This document shows, in pieces, positions 62,101 through 64,000 of a stretch of 64,000 bases of DNA. The position numbers and the translations under genes are program-made. The notes beneath the pieces were generated by a model that saw nothing but the letters and a program-made list of their open reading frames with translations, was not told where the DNA came from and searched no databases. This DNA is from Blastomussa wellsi (lineage: Eukaryota; Cnidaria; Anthozoa; Scleractinia; Plerogyridae), in the NCBI GenBank assembly GCA_947652115.1, contig OX393563.1, positions 30,868,753 through 30,932,752 on the forward strand. Direction: 5' to 3'. Within the stretch, counting starts at the first letter, position 1. Each line of letters opens with the position of its first letter.

Positions 62101-63919
62101 TTCTGTTGCATTGTTCGTTGTGTTTACCGTATATTTAGCTTCAGCATTATATTACACGACGTACACATTGACCAGTAATCAATACATCTTGTTGCAATGC
62201 CATACATTCTAACGCGCTGTATTGTACTGCATCATAATGTATGTATTGCACTGCAGTGCATTGCACTGGGCTTATTATATATGGATTGCCATCACTGATG
62301 GTGAGGCAAGATATCTAATATATCTTTAAACGCTATGCAGGTGTATTAAACTCCATTGACAACTGTCCCACGATATACAATCCGCTCCAAGAGGACTCAG
62401 ATGGCGATACAGTGGGTGATAAGTGCGACAACTGTCCTTCCACAATGAATAGCAGACAGGTAAGTAGCATGATGTGTCTCAGTATGCTCTTTCTTCAGGA
62501 TTGTTAGACTGTAGAAACTCTCTCCCTCCGTCTTCCCCCTCCCAGATACGCTTTGGCCAAACAGTTGATCGATTTACTGATTTTTATATACAAGCGAATG
62601 TAATACATGAGGTCGTCGCAGTTATGTACGCAATTTTTAAAACAAACATTGCCTGCAGAAAACCAGAAAAAATTAATTATTAAACATGATTCAAGCCAGA
62701 GACCAGTGCTCTACCAACTGGCAGATATTTACTTCGTGTGGTCTCACCATCGCAAATTATTGAATAGTCTTTTTTATTTGTAGTCTGATAGAGATGGAGA
62801 CGGACTCGGAGATAACTGCGACACGGATAGAGATGATGATAACGACGGTGTTGATGACATGATCGACAACTGCAGAGGAATTCCCAACCCTGATCAAATA
62901 GATAACGACAAAGATCAAAAGGGTAAGACAGTGAACTTGCTCAGGATCTTTGCTTCTCAGTTAAAAACGGATGGGTTAACCTCTTGTTTTCCCAACAATA
63001 AATAATTTCTCCTCTACAAGAACTTTTAATTGTAATGGTTTCATAGTTCGGATTGGCTTTTTGAGAATTGGTGAAAATTTTAACTATCACCTGAGACGTG
63101 TCGCGTTTTGTAAACTGGAAGCTTAGATCTTAAACAGTCTGAAACATCTCCTTCCCTTGTTTACCAAGGCCAAAACAGAATAAAATCCCTGTTCTCGTTT
63201 TGTAACGCAAACTTGTGTACTCTTTCAAGAGCTGCAATTATTATTTTTTGGCCAATGAAGTATGGGGTGTGGAGAGATCTTTGATTGCGTTGGTTTTACG
63301 CTTTATTACAGGCGACGCTTGTGATTCTGATGACGATGACGATGGTGTCCTGGATAGATCTGATAACTGTCAACTGGTTCCCAATCCTACACAACGTGAT
63401 TTGGACGGTTGGTAGAATGTTATGTTGTTTAATCATTAGGCTAATTGTCATTCTTGTTTGAAATATTTAACAAAATGCTTTGTTCGACTACGTGAATTTG
63501 TTAGCTGCTTCAGAAAACGCCAAAATGTGCTTAATGGCACACTCTCTCTCTACTCCTTATAGGAAATGGCTTAGGGGACCCCTGTGACGGCGATTTTGAT
63601 GGAGACAAGATAACGGACTACGAGGATGCTTGTTCGGTTAACCATCACGTGACTCTTACAGACTTCTCCAAGTTGCAGAAGATCGATCTGAGTCCATTTG
63701 AACGCTCAAGCAAGCCACCTGTATGGGCGGTTGATTCAACGGTAAGAAGTGGTGTATATGAAAGTATACAATTTTCGTAGTCGTGTTACTCGAGCGGGAA
63801 CCAATCAGAAATGAGAATGAACGATTAACAGAATGAACGATTAACAGTATAGTGGTTTTTCCGTTTGCAGGGAACGCAAGTAACAGAAGAGGAAAACAGC
63901 GACCCTGGAATAGCTGTTG
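56076..63919 (+). CDS. Thrombospondin, subgroup B (TSP-3/4/COMP-like), 3' end outside window
   Basis: A secreted calcium-binding extracellular-matrix glycoprotein. Seventeen consecutive coding exons join in phase with GT-AG introns, giving about 800 residues before the window ends. In order: signal peptide (1-22), N-terminal laminin-G-like TSPN domain (about 23-245), short linker, coiled coil ending in CQMC (about 266-306), four EGF-like domains (about 308-498) and calcium-binding type 3 repeats from about 494 to 745. The start of the L-type lectin-like C-terminal domain (NSDPGIAVG) is the last exon seen. There is no VWC domain and no type 1 repeat, and the second EGF carries the [12 protein letters not shown] insert characteristic of the pentameric group, so assembly as a pentamer through the coiled coil and its Cys pair is inferred. 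The start is the first ATG after the 56070 acceptor, followed by a hydrophobic stretch. Confidence 0.95.
56689..57281 (+). CDS. Thrombospondin exon 2: TSPN (laminin G-like) domain
   Basis: 198 codons including the split one. Beta-rich, with the expected pattern [23 protein letters not shown] and [16 protein letters not shown]. The acceptor is cctttctag, the donor ATG|gtaatt (phase 0). In other subgroups this domain binds heparin. Confidence 0.9.
57334..57376. repeat. Perfect 18-bp hairpin in thrombospondin intron 2
   Basis: GAGCGAACAGTCAACCAG pairs perfectly with 57359-57376 across a 7-base loop gcttcgg. No terminator role applies in this eukaryotic intron; possibly a small fold-back remnant. 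Confidence 0.9.
57845..57935 (+). CDS. Thrombospondin exon 3: end of TSPN domain and linker
   Basis: [18 protein letters not shown] closes the domain, then CPGQPGN begins the linker. Acceptor ttttccag, donor ATAG|gtgatt, phase 1. Confidence 0.88.
58095..58210 (+). CDS. Thrombospondin exon 4: Pro-rich linker and first half of coiled coil
   Basis: KPPNPPQPS then heptad-like [18 protein letters not shown]. Acceptor cctcttag, donor CAG|gtaatg, phase 0. Confidence 0.9.
58290..58361 (+). CDS. Duplicated coiled-coil exon (exon 4b), possible alternative exon
   Basis: It repeats the last 24 codons of exon 4 plus the donor (CAG|gtaata) with about 7 differences in 70 bp; the last four are synonymous. 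The frame is phase 0 at both ends and would add [20 protein letters not shown] plus LSMQ. The acceptor (aacaagaag) has a poor pyrimidine tract; a CT-rich stretch lies about 20 bp further up. It may be an optional exon or a non-spliced duplicate. Confidence 0.5.
58833..58887 (+). CDS. Thrombospondin exon 5: second half of coiled coil with Cys pair
   Basis: [18 protein letters not shown] matches the pentamerisation segment of TSP-3/4/COMP, where the two Cys residues cross-link subunits. Acceptor tttgtttaag, donor CGAG|gtacga, phase 1. Confidence 0.92.
59204..59343 (+). CDS. Thrombospondin exon 6: EGF-like domain 1
   Basis: Six Cys in EGF order from FCRFKPC to GINC, followed by TDVDE leading into the next domain. 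Acceptor gtttgttaaag, donor GAG|gtaaat, phase 0. Confidence 0.92.
59586..59732 (+). CDS. Thrombospondin exon 7: EGF-like domain 2 with subgroup-B insert
   Basis: [15 protein letters not shown] then [11 protein letters not shown] and the diagnostic insert [12 protein letters not shown]. Acceptor ttcattcaag, donor CAG|gtaaac. Confidence 0.93.
59852..59926 (+). CDS. Thrombospondin exon 8: calcium-binding EGF 3, N-terminal part
   Basis: [15 protein letters not shown] has the D-x-D-E-C calcium-binding start. Acceptor ctctttgcag, donor CCG|gtgcgt, phase 0. Confidence 0.9.
59968..60365 (+). repeat. CTGT/CTGC simple repeat in thrombospondin intron 8
   Basis: About 350-400 bp of degenerate CTGTCTGCC/CTGTCTTT units on the plus strand. 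The open frames across it in both strands are low-complexity artefacts. Confidence 0.93.
60499..60660 (+). CDS. Thrombospondin exon 9: end of EGF 3 and most of EGF 4
   Basis: [20 protein letters not shown] finishes EGF 3; [15 protein letters not shown] starts EGF 4. Acceptor gacctacag, donor GAG|gtgatt. Confidence 0.92.
60921..61025 (+). CDS. Thrombospondin exon 10: end of EGF 4, start of type 3 repeats
   Basis: [12 protein letters not shown] then [15 protein letters not shown], the Asp-rich entry into the calcium wire. Acceptor gatttttcag, donor AAG|gtaaag. Confidence 0.92.
61342..61449 (+). CDS. Thrombospondin exon 11: type 3 repeats
   Basis: [13 protein letters not shown] and [17 protein letters not shown] are type 3 calcium-binding motifs. 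Phase 0 at both ends. Confidence 0.93.
61709..61868 (+). CDS. Thrombospondin exon 12: type 3 repeats
   Basis: [17 protein letters not shown], then [20 protein letters not shown]. Donor GACG|gtaaga, phase 1. Confidence 0.93.
62341..62459 (+). CDS. Thrombospondin exon 13: type 3 repeats
   Basis: [18 protein letters not shown] then [12 protein letters not shown]. Acceptor gctatgcag, donor CAG|gtaagt. Confidence 0.93.
62784..62922 (+). CDS. Thrombospondin exon 14: type 3 repeats
   Basis: [15 protein letters not shown], then [18 protein letters not shown]. Acceptor atttgtag, donor AAGG|gtaaga, phase 1. Confidence 0.93.
63312..63407 (+). CDS. Thrombospondin exon 15: type 3 repeats
   Basis: [17 protein letters not shown] then [12 protein letters not shown]. 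The donor GACG|gttggt is weaker than its neighbours but keeps phase 1. Confidence 0.9.
63563..63741 (+). CDS. Thrombospondin exon 16: last type 3 repeat and junction to C-terminal domain
   Basis: [20 protein letters not shown] then [16 protein letters not shown], the conserved entry to the lectin-like domain. Acceptor ccttatag, donor ACG|gtaaga. Confidence 0.93.
63871..63919 (+). CDS. Thrombospondin exon 17: start of C-terminal lectin-like domain
   Basis: [17 protein letters not shown]; the last motif is strongly conserved in thrombospondins. Donor GTTG|gtaggt, phase 1; the remaining C-terminal exons lie beyond 64000. Confidence 0.92.
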
Positions 63920-64000
63920 GTAGGTACAACAACAGCCTCGCATTGTCTGTCATATATAGTTCTCTGTAGAGTTGGTCACCTCAAGTTTCAATGAGCTCAG

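Noticed and set aside
1..64000. CRISPR arrays, operons, bacterial promoters, tRNA genes
   Set aside because: None seen; introns and repeat content are those of an animal genome, and no intact tRNA cloverleaf was noticed by eye.

Overview
This is a eukaryotic, AT-rich, intron-rich metazoan window with very low gene density. A thrombospondin gene proves an animal. The compact introns, the MITE-rich spacers and an intact DIRS-type retrotransposon look most like a cnidarian, possibly an anthozoan or coral, but nothing in the window fixes the species. All exon calls below come from reading splice junctions by eye and checking that intron phases agree.

Layout: (1) 1-8.1 kb: a plus-strand C2H2 zinc-finger gene, three coding exons joined with matching phases (0, then 1), about 328 aa with four fingers. 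A short inverted-repeat element follows the stop codon. (2) 9.4-19.4 kb: a repeat cluster. It holds a 1.43-kb element with G-run termini and a TTA target duplication, a fold-back element, a complete DIRS retrotransposon on the minus strand (11597-16438), a second fold-back, a possible 5S rRNA relic, a TTAA-flanked MITE, a 200-bp assembly gap and a 51-bp tandem repeat. (3) 19.6-29.9 kb: two diverged direct copies of a several-kb segment (A 19621-24310, B 26174-29895), each carrying its own insertions. One insertion is a TIR transposon; another is a compact hairpin-rich unit. A second TTAA MITE lies between the copies. (4) 29.9-56 kb: no supportable host gene. It holds two LINE 3' ends, a 143-bp fold-back, a third TTAA MITE and AT-rich repeats. 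(5) 56.1-64.0 kb: the 5' two thirds of a subgroup-B (TSP-3/4/COMP-type) thrombospondin gene, 17 consecutive exons, running off the window before most of the C-terminal domain.

The DIRS element is the most complete mobile element. It has gag, RT-RNase H and tyrosine-recombinase frames without visible interruption, non-identical inverted terminal repeats, and an internal region complementary to both outer ends. It also appears to have a small spliceosomal intron just after the gag start codon. The most unusual host-gene signal is a near-copy of the end of the thrombospondin coiled-coil exon, about 150 bp downstream of the original, with an open frame and intact donor site.
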